Shown here one piece after another: positions 56,109-64,000 of a stretch of DNA of 64,000 bases. Source of the stretch: Teredinibacter turnerae (GTDB lineage: Bacteria; Pseudomonadota; Gammaproteobacteria; Pseudomonadales; Cellvibrionaceae); NCBI RefSeq assembly GCF_037935975.1, contig NZ_CP149817.1:4836001-4900000 (forward strand), given 5' to 3'. The notes below the pieces were generated by a model that was not told where the DNA came from, ran no database searches, and was given only the letters and a program-made list of their open reading frames with translations. Position 1 is the stretch's first letter. Every line of letters begins with the position of its first letter. The position numbers and the translations under genes are program-made.

Positions 56109-57647
56109 ATGAAAGATACCAAGAGCCTGATGCGTAAGGCGCATTTTCTCGGTACCAAAATTCGCAATTTACGCAAACGCAATAATTTAACCATCGAGGA
56201 TTTATCCTCCCGATGTATCAAGGTGGACGCTGAATCTGCGCCTTCGGTATCTTATTTATCGATGATTGAGCGCGGTAAGCGAGTGCCAAGCGAATCCATG
56301 CTTGAGGTGATCGCGCGCGTATTTGAAAAACCGCCCGAATGGTTTCTCGACGAAGCCCCGGAAGATGACGACCTGACGCCGGTTAAAAGTAGCAGTGCCG
56401 GCGGCATTACGGGCATTCCGCTGGAACCCAATTTTTTATTTTCCAACGAAATTCTTCAAATCGCGATACCCGAGTTACTTTCTCAAACCGGCACAACCGG
56501 CCGTCAGTTTGCTCACCTGCTTATTCGCGCCCATCAGGAGCACTATCAAAATCATTTTCCCGATTTAGAGCGCGCGGCTGAAAATATTGGCAAAAAGCAA
56601 CTGCCGTTAAATCACCAAGCGCTGCACGATATTATTAGACAGATGGGATTGGAGCTTGCGTGGTTCGATACCCCGGGCGCCGACGTGCGCGAGGAAATCT
56701 GGCATAACGAAAACTGTATCGTAACGTCCTATTACGATCCGCGCGGCACGGTGTTTATCAACCGTATTTTGGAAGCCTGGCCCATGCGCTATAAGTACGA
56801 CTTGGCGGTACACATTGGTCATTGCGTACTACACGACAAAGACGCCTATAAAACAGTACTGGTTGCGGGCCACGGGCAAAGCAGCACACTCATGGAAGAT
56901 GATGCGTTTAGTCACCAGTCGTCATCGGTGAATTCACAGGATATTCTGCACGCATGGCGTGACTTCGAATGCAGTTTTTTTGCCGGTGCGCTCCTGTGCC
57001 CGAAAGTGCCCTTTCGTCAAATGCTCGATCGCTACAGCTACGAAGTGGATGTGAGCAAATTGGTGGATGTTTCTGAATCGGTTGCGATGCGCCGTATGAC
57101 AGCGGTATCACCCTACCCTCACTGGCATTATTTCGATGCCTACCCACCGGGCAAGCTTAAAGCGGTGTACCGGGGCAATGGCATACCTTTGCCCTGGGGC
57201 AATATGCGCAGCGTCAAAGACCCTTGCCAGCACTGGTCCGTTTTTAGAATGATCAACACACCAGTGAAAGGCACCGCGTCGCAACTTTCGATTCTTAACG
57301 TCAATGGCAGCCCACGTATTTACTGCTGTGAATCCAAATATGTTGAAGATCTGGCCGGACAGAATCATGTTCTCTGCGCGGGTATTGATCTCAACCCCGC
57401 CATCGAAGCGCAGGGTAAAGACGCACACACACTAGCGCAGGAACTCAAAGCCATTTGCGTGCGTAGTGGCGGCTCAGCCCCCGTACCCGCAGCCATTAAG
57501 CGCGATCTCACCACAGTCGCCCGCATACTCAATATCGCCTGGGTATCGCGCGGTATTGAAGGCGACGCAAGGCTCATTTGCCCGCGCGGCACCGAATGCC
57601 CACGCGTGCCCAGTTGTTACGACGGTTGCGAACACACCGCGCCATGA
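56109..57647 (+). CDS. XRE-family short-chain fatty acid/glyoxylate regulator (RamB/ScfR-like)
   Basis: 512 residues. An N-terminal XRE helix-turn-helix spans about 10-75 (LGTKIRNLRKRNNLTIEDLSSRC, YLSMIERGKRVPS). A central IrrE/ImmA-like (DUF955) region follows, but its HExxH is degenerate: the segment reads AVHIGHCVLH. The C-terminal part has Cys-rich ICPRGTECPRVPSCYDGC, as in the DUF2083 type. This architecture is that of RamB and related regulators, which control aceA and malate synthase in actinobacteria. It is divergent from glcB, so control of the glyoxylate shunt is likely. Confidence 0.85.
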   Translation: MKDTKSLMRKAHFLGTKIRNLRKRNNLTIEDLSSRCIKVDAESAPSVSYLSMIERGKRVPSESMLEVIARVFEKPPEWFLDEAPEDDDLTPVKSSSAGGITGIPLEPNFLFSNEILQIAIPELLSQTGTTGRQFAHLLIRAHQEHYQNHFPDLERAAENIGKKQLPLNHQALHDIIRQMGLELAWFDTPGADVREEIWHNENCIVTSYYDPRGTVFINRILEAWPMRYKYDLAVHIGHCVLHDKDAYKTVLVAGHGQSSTLMEDDAFSHQSSSVNSQDILHAWRDFECSFFAGALLCPKVPFRQMLDRYSYEVDVSKLVDVSESVAMRRMTAVSPYPHWHYFDAYPPGKLKAVYRGNGIPLPWGNMRSVKDPCQHWSVFRMINTPVKGTASQLSILNVNGSPRIYCCESKYVEDLAGQNHVLCAGIDLNPAIEAQGKDAHTLAQELKAICVRSGGSAPVPAAIKRDLTTVARILNIAWVSRGIEGDARLICPRGTECPRVPSCYDGCEHTAP

Positions 57648-57658
57648 ATTGCCGGGCG

Positions 57659-58813
57659 CTAATAGGAAAACACCGCGGGCAATAATTTAAATTCCCCCAG
57701 ATAGCCGTCGGCGCTATTTCGTTTCAGCCAAACGCGTACCTCTTGTACGTGTTTCAGATCGACCTGTTTCGCCAGCTTGTCGGCGTCAACCGTCAAAGAC
57801 TTCCAGCCTGCTACTTTTTCATCGGCAAGATTTGCCAGTTGCACGATGGCGTAATCGCCACGAATATCAATTATTTCTAACGCCAGCGCCATAGACGATC
57901 CAAGCGCTAGAAGGGGCAAAGAAAATTCTTGTGTTATTTTAACCCCGGTAAAATTAGTAGGTTTATCCCATAAGCTACTGCTAACCAGCGCACTTTCCTG
58001 GTATTGCCAGACGGGCGTAATGGCAAGCGCCTTACCACTAACGGAGTGTCGGTGCAAAACATCGTATTGCGAGGTATCACCGTCGGTGTACAACAAAACC
58101 CGTATATTTTCCGGGTTCAGTGTCTGTGGGCGAATAGTATTTTCAAAGTTATCCGAAAAGCGACGATCCACCTGCAGGTGAAAGTCATCTATAAACAAGG
58201 TGCCAGATACAACCGCCGTTGTATTTCGCCCGACTATGGTCAGCTCGATACTGTGCACCTGGCTGATATCAAAAGCTTCTCGCCCCTGGGTAAAGGTACT
58301 CGCTATAAACGGCCCGAGTTGAAATTGCGTTTTATCGGTGCCGGTGGTTGTTTCAACTCGGTAGCGCCGGCCTTTTGAATCAACCATGCTTACGCTGAAA
58401 GTGGCAACCTGGCGTTCCAGGGTTGCATCGAAAGATACACCAAAATCCACAGTGGCGTTAATCAAATTGAGGGGTTGTGGAAACTGATGAACCAGTATGG
58501 CAATCCCTCTGTCGGTAGAAGTGGATGTATTGTTGTAAGCGTTAAATATCCAAGTACCACCACCAAAATCTCCGGCCTCCACTTCCATCGCCCAACTGGT
58601 TAAAGGCGCCTTCCAGCCTCGTGCATAAATCGGATAATCGGTTAATTTTGATTTGTCCGGCTTCAGTTCTGTAGAAAAACTCTCGGCCCTTGCATTACAC
58701 ACTGAACAGAAAATCAGCGCATACCATAAAAGAATGACCAACCAGATGTGTGAAGAACAAGTCGTACGAGCGCGATACTTTTGTAGCTCTTGCGCGCACA
58801 CAGTTAGCAGCAT
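57659..58813 (-). CDS. Secreted beta-sandwich protein of unknown function
   Basis: 384 residues. AGGG lies seven bases before the ATG. A hydrophobic segment at about 22-40 (SHIWLVILLWYALIFCSVCNA) ends in ARA, a likely signal peptide cleavage. The mature part is beta-rich with AMEVEAGDFGGGTWIFNAYNN, TLFIDDFHLQVDRRF and ALALEIIDIRGDYAIVQL. It looks like two galactose-binding- or carbohydrate-binding-module-like sandwiches, but no named CBM could be confirmed. It ends two residues after the divergent regulator stop on the other strand. Function unknown. Confidence 0.7.
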   Translation of the reverse strand: MLLTVCAQELQKYRARTTCSSHIWLVILLWYALIFCSVCNARAESFSTELKPDKSKLTDYPIYARGWKAPLTSWAMEVEAGDFGGGTWIFNAYNNTSTSTDRGIAILVHQFPQPLNLINATVDFGVSFDATLERQVATFSVSMVDSKGRRYRVETTTGTDKTQFQLGPFIASTFTQGREAFDISQVHSIELTIVGRNTTAVVSGTLFIDDFHLQVDRRFSDNFENTIRPQTLNPENIRVLLYTDGDTSQYDVLHRHSVSGKALAITPVWQYQESALVSSSLWDKPTNFTGVKITQEFSLPLLALGSSMALALEIIDIRGDYAIVQLANLADEKVAGWKSLTVDADKLAKQVDLKHVQEVRVWLKRNSADGYLGEFKLLPAVFSY

Positions 58814-59200
58814 TGCAGCCCTTTCCAGTCACAGGTTAATTATTCACCGGCAACATCCGGCATCCTTGTCGCCTTTATGGTAATCGGCTTGGATGCGAGC
58901 TTTTGCGTCTTGGATCTCATGAACCAGCTTTACTTCAAACCTGTGATCTTGTGCAAAAAACGCGACACCAAGAATTAAAAATATCGCGCCCACTTAAAGA
59001 TAAAGGTGACAAGTGAATCGGATTGATAACGTCACTCTCCCTCCGATTCTCGCGAGTAATCCTCACAACCCGTTTAAATACGATCTACAAGAAAACGGAT
59101 ATCCGTAAGAGTATGACGGTGGAAGCCAGAGGTATGAGGGAATGTAGCTTGGTGCTCAGCAGGTGTACACGGGAAGCGCTATTGGCGCCTCGATCTTCTG
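58814..59200. other. Region between the secreted protein and the membrane protein genes
   Basis: 387 bases. A possible small gene lies on the minus strand (58844-58993, listed separately). The open frame on the plus strand at 59023 has no ribosome site and unlikely composition. No RNA gene or strong hairpin was seen. Confidence 0.5.
58844..58993 (-). CDS. Possible small membrane or secreted protein, 49 residues
   Basis: A GTG at 58993 opens a frame whose product begins with a hydrophobic stretch (GAIFLILGVAFFAQ) and continues with a well-balanced charged part (HRFEVKLVHEIQDAKARI, then KGDKDAGCCR). The sequence looks coding, but there is no ribosome site and TAA lies directly before the GTG, so it may be a remnant. 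It ends 30 bases before the secreted beta-sandwich gene. Confidence 0.4.
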   Translation of the reverse strand: MGAIFLILGVAFFAQDHRFEVKLVHEIQDAKARIQADYHKGDKDAGCCR

Positions 59201-59941
59201 TTAACCGGCATCCTCGGTATAAAGGTATTGGATATTAAAATTCTTAATTTCCGACATTGGAATTACCATATTATCGCCGGAGATTTCATGCGAGTTTCCC
59301 TCGAAGATATCAGTACCACTGTTTTTGTCTTCACAAATTAACCGCCGATCAACATTTTGCAAGACAATTCTATCCAGCTGACCGCTGGAATTGAGTTTAT
59401 AGGAACGTAAAAAACCTTCGTAAATAAACACTAAGCCGCCAACTTCCGTTAAGGCTGAAATATAAACAGCGGCAGGCATGTCTTTTGTGTCGGATTCGAA
59501 ATCAGAAAAATAATAATACCAGGGTGTGTCGTTTTTAAGGCGTTTCGCTAACCAGTTTTCTCCGTGGTCCAGATTAAAGGTTGAGACCACAAGCCGAAAC
59601 GCAAACCCCAGTAGCCAGGACGCGGCGAGGAGTGTGGCAAAGTAGAGCGCAATCCAATTAATTGATGCGGCAACCACTTTAATCGCCGCAGCCAGATTAT
59701 CCCTATCGGACGTCAAAATCACCAGCAGCGAAAAATAATCAATTTTAAAGCCGAGCGAGGTGGCGCCAAACACCCAGACAAAGTGCAGCATCAACGCGTA
59801 AATAAACGCGAGCGCTGCGGCGGTGGTCAGCGGGGTTGCGGTTGATGCGGATTTATCTTCGGATTGGAGAAAGGCGTTACGAAAAACGACGCCGGGAAAC
59901 AGCAAGAGAAATATAACAACAGCGGGAAAGGCTATATTCAT
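59201..59941 (-). CDS. Membrane protein of unknown function
   Basis: 246 residues. Three or four hydrophobic helices lie at about 4-24 (AFPAVVIFLLLFPGVVF), 42-60, 62-90 and 100-128. A cytoplasmic C-terminal half (about 130-246) contains YISALTEVGGLVFIYEGFLRSYKLNSSGQLDRIVLQ, which looks like a small beta domain. The helix layout and the C-terminal beta domain recall the DUF6338 type of membrane protein, a weak guess. It follows a 58-residue small gene by 34 bases. Function unknown. Confidence 0.7.
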   Translation of the reverse strand: MNIAFPAVVIFLLLFPGVVFRNAFLQSEDKSASTATPLTTAAALAFIYALMLHFVWVFGATSLGFKIDYFSLLVILTSDRDNLAAAIKVVAASINWIALYFATLLAASWLLGFAFRLVVSTFNLDHGENWLAKRLKNDTPWYYYFSDFESDTKDMPAAVYISALTEVGGLVFIYEGFLRSYKLNSSGQLDRIVLQNVDRRLICEDKNSGTDIFEGNSHEISGDNMVIPMSEIKNFNIQYLYTEDAG

Positions 59942-59975
59942 GGGCGGCTAGCCTTTCAATATGGTTTCAGCCGAT

Positions 59976-60152
59976 TTAGTGCCCACTCACCTGTGATATG
60001 GGACGAGAGCTTACGGCAATGTCTTTCCCATTAAAATTAATGGTATGCGGGTTGCCGTCTTTTTTTGATGCTCTAAATGCATCGCGGAGCTTTCGCGATG
60101 CCTCGCGGTCGCCCATCATCGCTTTAACACTTTTACTCATATATGCTTTCAT
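59976..60152 (-). CDS. Small protein, 58 residues, unknown
   Basis: The ATG at 60152 has AGG nine bases upstream. The product MKAYMSKSVKAMMGDREAS... is basic at first, then RKLRDAFRASKKDG and a C-terminal part with INFNGKDIAVSSRP. No known family recognised. It is 34 bases upstream of the membrane protein gene on the same strand, so the two are probably one transcript. A GTG or earlier start at 60203 is possible but adds unlikely residues. Confidence 0.55.
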   Translation of the reverse strand: MKAYMSKSVKAMMGDREASRKLRDAFRASKKDGNPHTINFNGKDIAVSSRPISQVSGH

Positions 60153-60464
60153 AACAACCTGATGCTCTAAGTAAGTGCACGTCTGTACAGGGAGTATACA
60201 CAATAAACAGACCTCCCAAATAGCGCTAAATTCAGTTTTTCATTGTCATCGGGCCCCTCGCCCCCTGCCCAAAATCACGCTAACCCATTGAAGTTAAAAC
60301 ATTTTTGTTAGCCAAACGATGCCCCGCGCTCGTACTGCAATGCAAGCGTTATGGAATATATATCCATCCTCGCAGCCGGGCCAAAAAGCATTCCCCCAGC
60401 AAAAGCAGGAAAGCCCACCCGCACAGAGGTGCGGGTGGGCTTACAAGTGTAAAGGCCGCAATAC
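60153..60464. other. Intergenic region before the metallophosphatase terminator
   Basis: 312 bases between the small gene and the phosphatase stop. It holds the phosphatase terminator at 60404-60442 and the unassigned promoter of the small gene. Nothing else was seen. Confidence 0.55.
60404..60442 (-). terminator. Terminator of the metallophosphatase gene
   Basis: A perfect 14-bp stem AAGCCCACCCGCAC/GTGCGGGTGGGCTT (60411-60424 with 60429-60442) has a 4-nt loop. On the minus strand it is followed by TTTCCTGCTTTTG. It lies 23 bases after the stop. Confidence 0.85.
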
Positions 60465-62531
60465 CTATTGCGCTGCAATCAGCGCCAATTCGATGTCGTG
60501 ATCCAGTACCGCCCACCAGGCACCGGTCGCCTGATCGTAGCCAACCAGCGGCATGGTGCTGCAATCACCATCCCGCGCGGGGGCACTGGTGAACACGCTG
60601 CTGTCCCAGGCTGCAGAAATCACGCACGCAGCAGACGCCAAAGGCACCCAGCTATCGCCGACGCGCTTAGCCAGAGTAGCCGCGCCTGTTAGTGAATCGG
60701 GCTGGATAAATTCCACCGCATAGGTATCGGCAACCGCATCGCTGATATCCCAGTGTTTGCTTGCCGTGGCTGGCAAGGTCACCGGGGCTTTTGCATCGCC
60801 CGTAGGGCTGGACATGGCCAGGCCTGCGTCCAGTTCGAGATCCATCGGCGTGCCATAGGCACCCTGGAACATACCCGTCTGATTTTGCAGGCCACTGATC
60901 ACCAAACTGTCACTCAGCGTACCTTCGGCAGGCAACCAGCTCAGGCTCACATGCTCTTTCAAATCAATCGATGTTTCCGGGATCAGGATAAGGTCTTCAC
61001 CCGCATCGGGAATAACACGCGCAGCGCTGTTTAGATTGGGCGACCAGCTTTCGTGTACCTGGAACAACCATTGGTAAGCCAGGCGCAGCAGGTCGTTCAG
61101 GCTTTCTGCACGCGAGATGCCCGGCGTGTACTCGAGGTCGCGGGTACGGGTGTTGGTGCGATTGAAGGTGGCGTTGGTGCCGCCTACCAGGCGCGCCAGG
61201 GTACCGTCGTCGGCAATGCAGTCGTCCGAAATATATTCCGTTTGCAGCACCATGACCGGGCGCGTGCCTTCCGGAATCGAATCTGGATAAATCAGCGCTT
61301 CACAACGGTTGGTCGTGCGGCTAAACGTATCCAATAGCGTCCAGTCGGCAGCAAACGCCTGATCATCCGCATTACTCTTAGCGGTGTGCGTTGCGAACCA
61401 GGACCAGTAATCAACCCGCGCGCCATCAAACTGCAGAACCGATGAGTTCACATCAAAACTGGCAGAGCCATTACTCATGGTTGCATTCTTTTGGGCAATA
61501 ATCGCCTGCACCAGATCGCGTTCGCCGTAACGGAACTCATAGCCCTTGTAAGAAGCGTTGCCCGCCATAATCTGGGTGTACACATCCATCCGGTAGTTGC
61601 CGCCGCTGGGAGTCGAACCAGAGGGGTATGTCGTCAACATGGTTTTCGCGCTGATAACCGACCGCTGATACTGGTGCTCGTGGCCCTGCACATAGATCGC
61701 GTCAATGTCCGCGAAGAAATCACGAATTTGCGGCTGCACATCGTAGACCCAGTTGTCATCCTTGGTACCGTCGACAATCTGCTCCCGAGTCTGGCCGTAT
61801 TTAGCACCAATCAGTCCATCATGGCTGGCCACCACCACGTGATCGACGCTGTTTTCGTGCTGCGCGTACACGTCCTTAATCCACTCAAACGCCACTGGCA
61901 GATTGTAGTAAGCAAGCCCGATAATTAACACATTCTCGCGCACCACATAATAGTTAACCCATTCATAACCGGGCATATGAACCGCGTCTTCGGGAATAAA
62001 GTCCCGCATGTTGCGAATCCATTCAACGGTGTACGCATAGCTGGTTTCGTGGTTGCCCATGACCGGCAAAAATTCAATACCCGCCTGCGCATACGGCTCG
62101 GCCACCGAGCGCCATTCAGCAAATTCCAGGGTCGAACCGTTATCTGTCAGGTCTCCCAACGCGATAACCATATCCACACCGGCATCATTCTGCTGCTTGA
62201 GCACCTCGGCCATGGGGTGCATAGCCACGTGAGCCTGCCCGGCCGAGTCAGACCCGCCCTGGGTATCCGGCAATAAACCAATAGAAAACGGCGCGGGAGT
62301 AGGAGTCGGTGTGGACGTCGGCTCTACCGTAGGCACTGGCGTCGGTTCTGCTGTAGGGGATGGGGCTGGAGTGGGCGTAGACGTTGGATCTGGGGTAGGA
62401 GAGACGTTTGGTGTCGGTTCACCGGTGGGTTCCAGAGAGCCCCCACCGGAATCATCATTATCGCCCCCACACCCGGCAAGCGTGCTAAAAATCAGGCAAA
62501 CTGCCACTAACCCAAAAGCTTTTGTATTCAT
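60465..62531 (-). CDS. Lipoprotein metallophosphoesterase with Pro/Thr linker
   Basis: 688 residues; the ATG at 62531 has GAGG six bases upstream. Signal peptide with lipobox LAGC (about residues 17-20), then a Gly/Asp patch and a Pro-Thr-rich linker (about 35-85, PTPDPTSTPTPAPSPT...). A calcineurin-like metallophosphatase domain starts near residue 90. It carries LLPDTQG, ALGDLTDNG, MGNHETS, VVASHDG and VQGHEHQYQRS, the five metal-binding motifs. The C-terminal 250 residues are beta-rich and unrecognised. PT linkers are common in secreted enzymes of Cellvibrionaceae. Substrate unknown; phosphodiester or phosphomonoester. Confidence 0.87.
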   Translation of the reverse strand: MNTKAFGLVAVCLIFSTLAGCGGDNDDSGGGSLEPTGEPTPNVSPTPDPTSTPTPAPSPTAEPTPVPTVEPTSTPTPTPAPFSIGLLPDTQGGSDSAGQAHVAMHPMAEVLKQQNDAGVDMVIALGDLTDNGSTLEFAEWRSVAEPYAQAGIEFLPVMGNHETSYAYTVEWIRNMRDFIPEDAVHMPGYEWVNYYVVRENVLIIGLAYYNLPVAFEWIKDVYAQHENSVDHVVVASHDGLIGAKYGQTREQIVDGTKDDNWVYDVQPQIRDFFADIDAIYVQGHEHQYQRSVISAKTMLTTYPSGSTPSGGNYRMDVYTQIMAGNASYKGYEFRYGERDLVQAIIAQKNATMSNGSASFDVNSSVLQFDGARVDYWSWFATHTAKSNADDQAFAADWTLLDTFSRTTNRCEALIYPDSIPEGTRPVMVLQTEYISDDCIADDGTLARLVGGTNATFNRTNTRTRDLEYTPGISRAESLNDLLRLAYQWLFQVHESWSPNLNSAARVIPDAGEDLILIPETSIDLKEHVSLSWLPAEGTLSDSLVISGLQNQTGMFQGAYGTPMDLELDAGLAMSSPTGDAKAPVTLPATASKHWDISDAVADTYAVEFIQPDSLTGAATLAKRVGDSWVPLASAACVISAAWDSSVFTSAPARDGDCSTMPLVGYDQATGAWWAVLDHDIELALIAAQ

Positions 62532-62754
62532 GTTGTTCCTCACATATGTTTATTCCGATCTGACAGATAAAACAACATTTGGATGACAGCATGATTAAGG
62601 GCGCCATAATCTGTGCGTAAAAATGACGGAGGTTTAGGGAAAGTTACGGAAATGAATGACGGGGTCGGTCACGTTCAAGTGACGATAGAGTACTGCGAAG
62701 AGACAGTTTTTCGTGAAGGAGTGTCAGGGCGACCTGAAATAACAATCAAGTTCA

Positions 62755-63825
62755 TTATAATGCAGCCCGGTACATCGCTTTGGAAATACCCACCCCTTTC
62801 GCAGCACGTAAACCATAGCGCTCCACATACGCGCGCATACGCACAACATGCCCAGCACAGCGGCCGTAGCGGCGAGAGAAATTCTGCACGTGTTCGAGCC
62901 AGTTTTTTGGATCTATGCCAAAACGCTCGATAATGGGTTTTATGATATCGGGTATGGCACCGCGCTTGTCTACACGTAAAACCCGGCCGGTTTCATCTAC
63001 TAGGCGTAAATAATCCTGCTCAGTAAATGGCAAGGCCACATGAATATCCGTATGACTGGACCCGTCGAATACCATCAGCGGCGCTTCCGGCTGTTTATGC
63101 AGTTTTAAATCTGCTTTTAAGCGTATTTGTTTTTCGGTGCGCTCGGCCAGTTCCGGATGTTTTTTAAGTTGTCGTTTTTTGCTGGCGAATTCAGCTAAAC
63201 GCTGCTGAATGGACGTAAAATCACTGGTATCCAGGCTTTCTTCCATTCCTGCGCGGACTGGATTTAAATCCACATAGGCCATACAACTGAGTAAAGCGGC
63301 CTCGTCCAACAGCGCCTGGCTTTTATATCGCCCTTCCCAAAAACGGCCTTTACAATTTTCTTCCGCATTGGCCATGCGCGCAATAGTTTCATTGACGCCA
63401 CGCATAAACCAGCCAATATCAAACAGCCGCTCACGCCAGGTTTCGATTTTTAAATAGACGGCATCGCGCTGCGCCTCGTCCAAGGTTGCAGGCGCTTTTA
63501 ACCAGCGGCTCACTAACATATCGCAGCTATAAAGCTGCATCCACCGCTCAACAACCTCGGTACGTGACCAGCTCTGCGCACGGCTTTTATCCACATGCAA
63601 CACCACGTGGTAATGATTGCTCATGACCGCGTAGGCACAGATATCAATAGCGTAAATATATGACAGGAATTTAAGGCGGGAAACAATCCATTGCTTGCGG
63701 TGATCATAGCTCTCACCCGTAGAAAAATCCTCCCCACACAAATACGCCCGCCGTACACACCGCACATAGCAGTGATAGAACGGAGTTTCATCGAGACAGA
63801 CTTGGGTTTCTCTACTTGTGGTCAT
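62755..63825 (-). mobile_element. Y1 (HUH) transposase, REP-associated type
   Basis: 356 residues of the Y1-transposase family. The HUH motif is in AVMSNHYHVVLHVD (His-x-His with hydrophobic residues), the catalytic Tyr in ACMAYVDLNPVRAG (about residue 198), with GRFWEGRYKSQALLD between. The C-terminal half (about 220-356) is extra and ends with a helix-rich, DNA-binding-like tail GHVVRMRAYVERYGLRA. RAYT proteins are usually shorter (about 165-200), so this is a longer relative common in marine gammaproteobacteria. No REP palindromes were found at its borders. A truncated second copy lies 33 bases upstream. Confidence 0.88.
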
Positions 63826-63858
63826 GATTGCTGATGCTAGGAGGATTTAAAAGGTTTG

Positions 63859-64000
63859 TCAAAAATTTGGATGTCCTTTTATTTTTTCTTTTATTTTTTT
63901 CGCGATAGTTTCGTTAACCCCGCGCATAAACCAGCCAATATCAAACAGCCGCTCACGCCAGGTTTCGATTTTTAAATAGACGGCATCGCGCTGCGCCTCG
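63859..64000 (-). pseudogene. Truncated second copy of the Y1 transposase
   Basis: The 3' end of a second transposase copy in the same orientation runs off the window. Bases 63923-64000 are identical to 63401-63478. The frame continues to FMRGVNETIA, then leaves the parent sequence for KKIKEKIKGHPNF and a stop at 63859. The C-terminal half with the catalytic Tyr is missing, so it is inactive unless the unseen part differs. The A/T-rich join at 63875-63900 marks the break point. Confidence 0.85.
63923..64000. repeat. 78-bp exact direct repeat of the transposase gene
   Basis: Identical to 63401-63478 with an offset of 522 bases. It continues beyond the window. The next 20 bases on the inner side differ at several positions, so the identity ends at 63923. 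Confidence 0.95.

Noticed and set aside
59023-59238. 71-codon plus-strand open frame near 59023
   Set aside because: No ribosome site, Arg/Thr/Ser-rich random composition, and it overlaps the end of the membrane protein gene.
62755-63825. REP palindromes around the Y1 transposase
   Set aside because: Both flanks were read; no paired REP-type hairpins were found.
1-64000. tRNA, rRNA or CRISPR array
   Set aside because: No cloverleaf-like sequence with CCA-type end, no rRNA conserved segment and no regularly spaced repeats were seen by eye.

Overview
The window is chromosomal DNA from a gammaproteobacterium, most likely a Cellvibrionaceae-type marine or plant-polymer degrader; a Teredinibacter-like shipworm symbiont would fit. 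This rests on three things: many close matches to Pseudomonas/Vibrio-type housekeeping genes, a secreted GH12-like glucanase and beta-helix lipoprotein, and a draT/draG pair, which only makes sense in a nitrogen fixer. No rRNA, tRNA or CRISPR array was seen. The species assignment is inference.

Layout. 1-9.2 kb: the 3' part of ilvA, a secreted glycerophosphodiesterase with an MFS permease, a small proline-rich inner-membrane protein, a sugar porter, an MscS channel and a NadD-like adenylyltransferase. 9.3-13.7 kb: pflB behind a good FNR-type promoter, and an orphan GspE/PilB ATPase. 13.8-21.0 kb: plus-strand amino-acid genes (phzF-like, argE, argA, ilvD) with a CheY-TPR response regulator. 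21.3-26.5 kb: a six-gene minus-strand TonB2-type energy-transduction operon (DUF3450, long ExbB, ExbB2, ExbD, TonB, TPR). 26.8-31.9 kb: a compact minus-strand operon rppH-ptsP-lgt-thyA-folA. 32.0-34.8 kb: HAD phosphatase, imelysin-like lipoprotein and HDOD protein. 35.0-36.5 kb: gcvT-gcvH without gcvP. 36.7-39.9 kb: mutY, yggX, a GH12-like secreted enzyme and an atypical lactate/malate dehydrogenase. 39.9-44 kb: quinone reductase, MATE exporter, a noncoding stretch that appears to encode a small RNA, two small genes and an unknown membrane protein.

44-48.7 kb: two divergent surface lipoproteins, one with FG-GAP repeats and one with cadherin-like, beta-helix and lectin-like parts. The signal peptide of the second is split by a T7 tract. 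48.7-50.5 kb: draG and draT, divergent, which reversibly ADP-ribosylate dinitrogenase reductase. 50.5-51.9 kb: FMN reductase and pirin. 52.1-57.6 kb: the glyoxylate shunt (glcB, aceA) with a divergent XRE/IrrE-like regulator that has a clear repeat operator at its own start. 57.7-60.2 kb: unknown secreted and membrane proteins, including two small genes. 60.5-64 kb: a PT-linker metallophosphatase lipoprotein, then a Y1 (REP-type) transposase with a second, truncated copy running off the window end.

Most promising unexplained items: the promoter-stem-terminator small RNA at about 42176-42271, the T7 -1 frameshift site in the lipoprotein at 46275, and the atypical dehydrogenase at 38951. The repeat operators at 56070 and 26734 and the long inverted repeat after ilvD are also worth a look.
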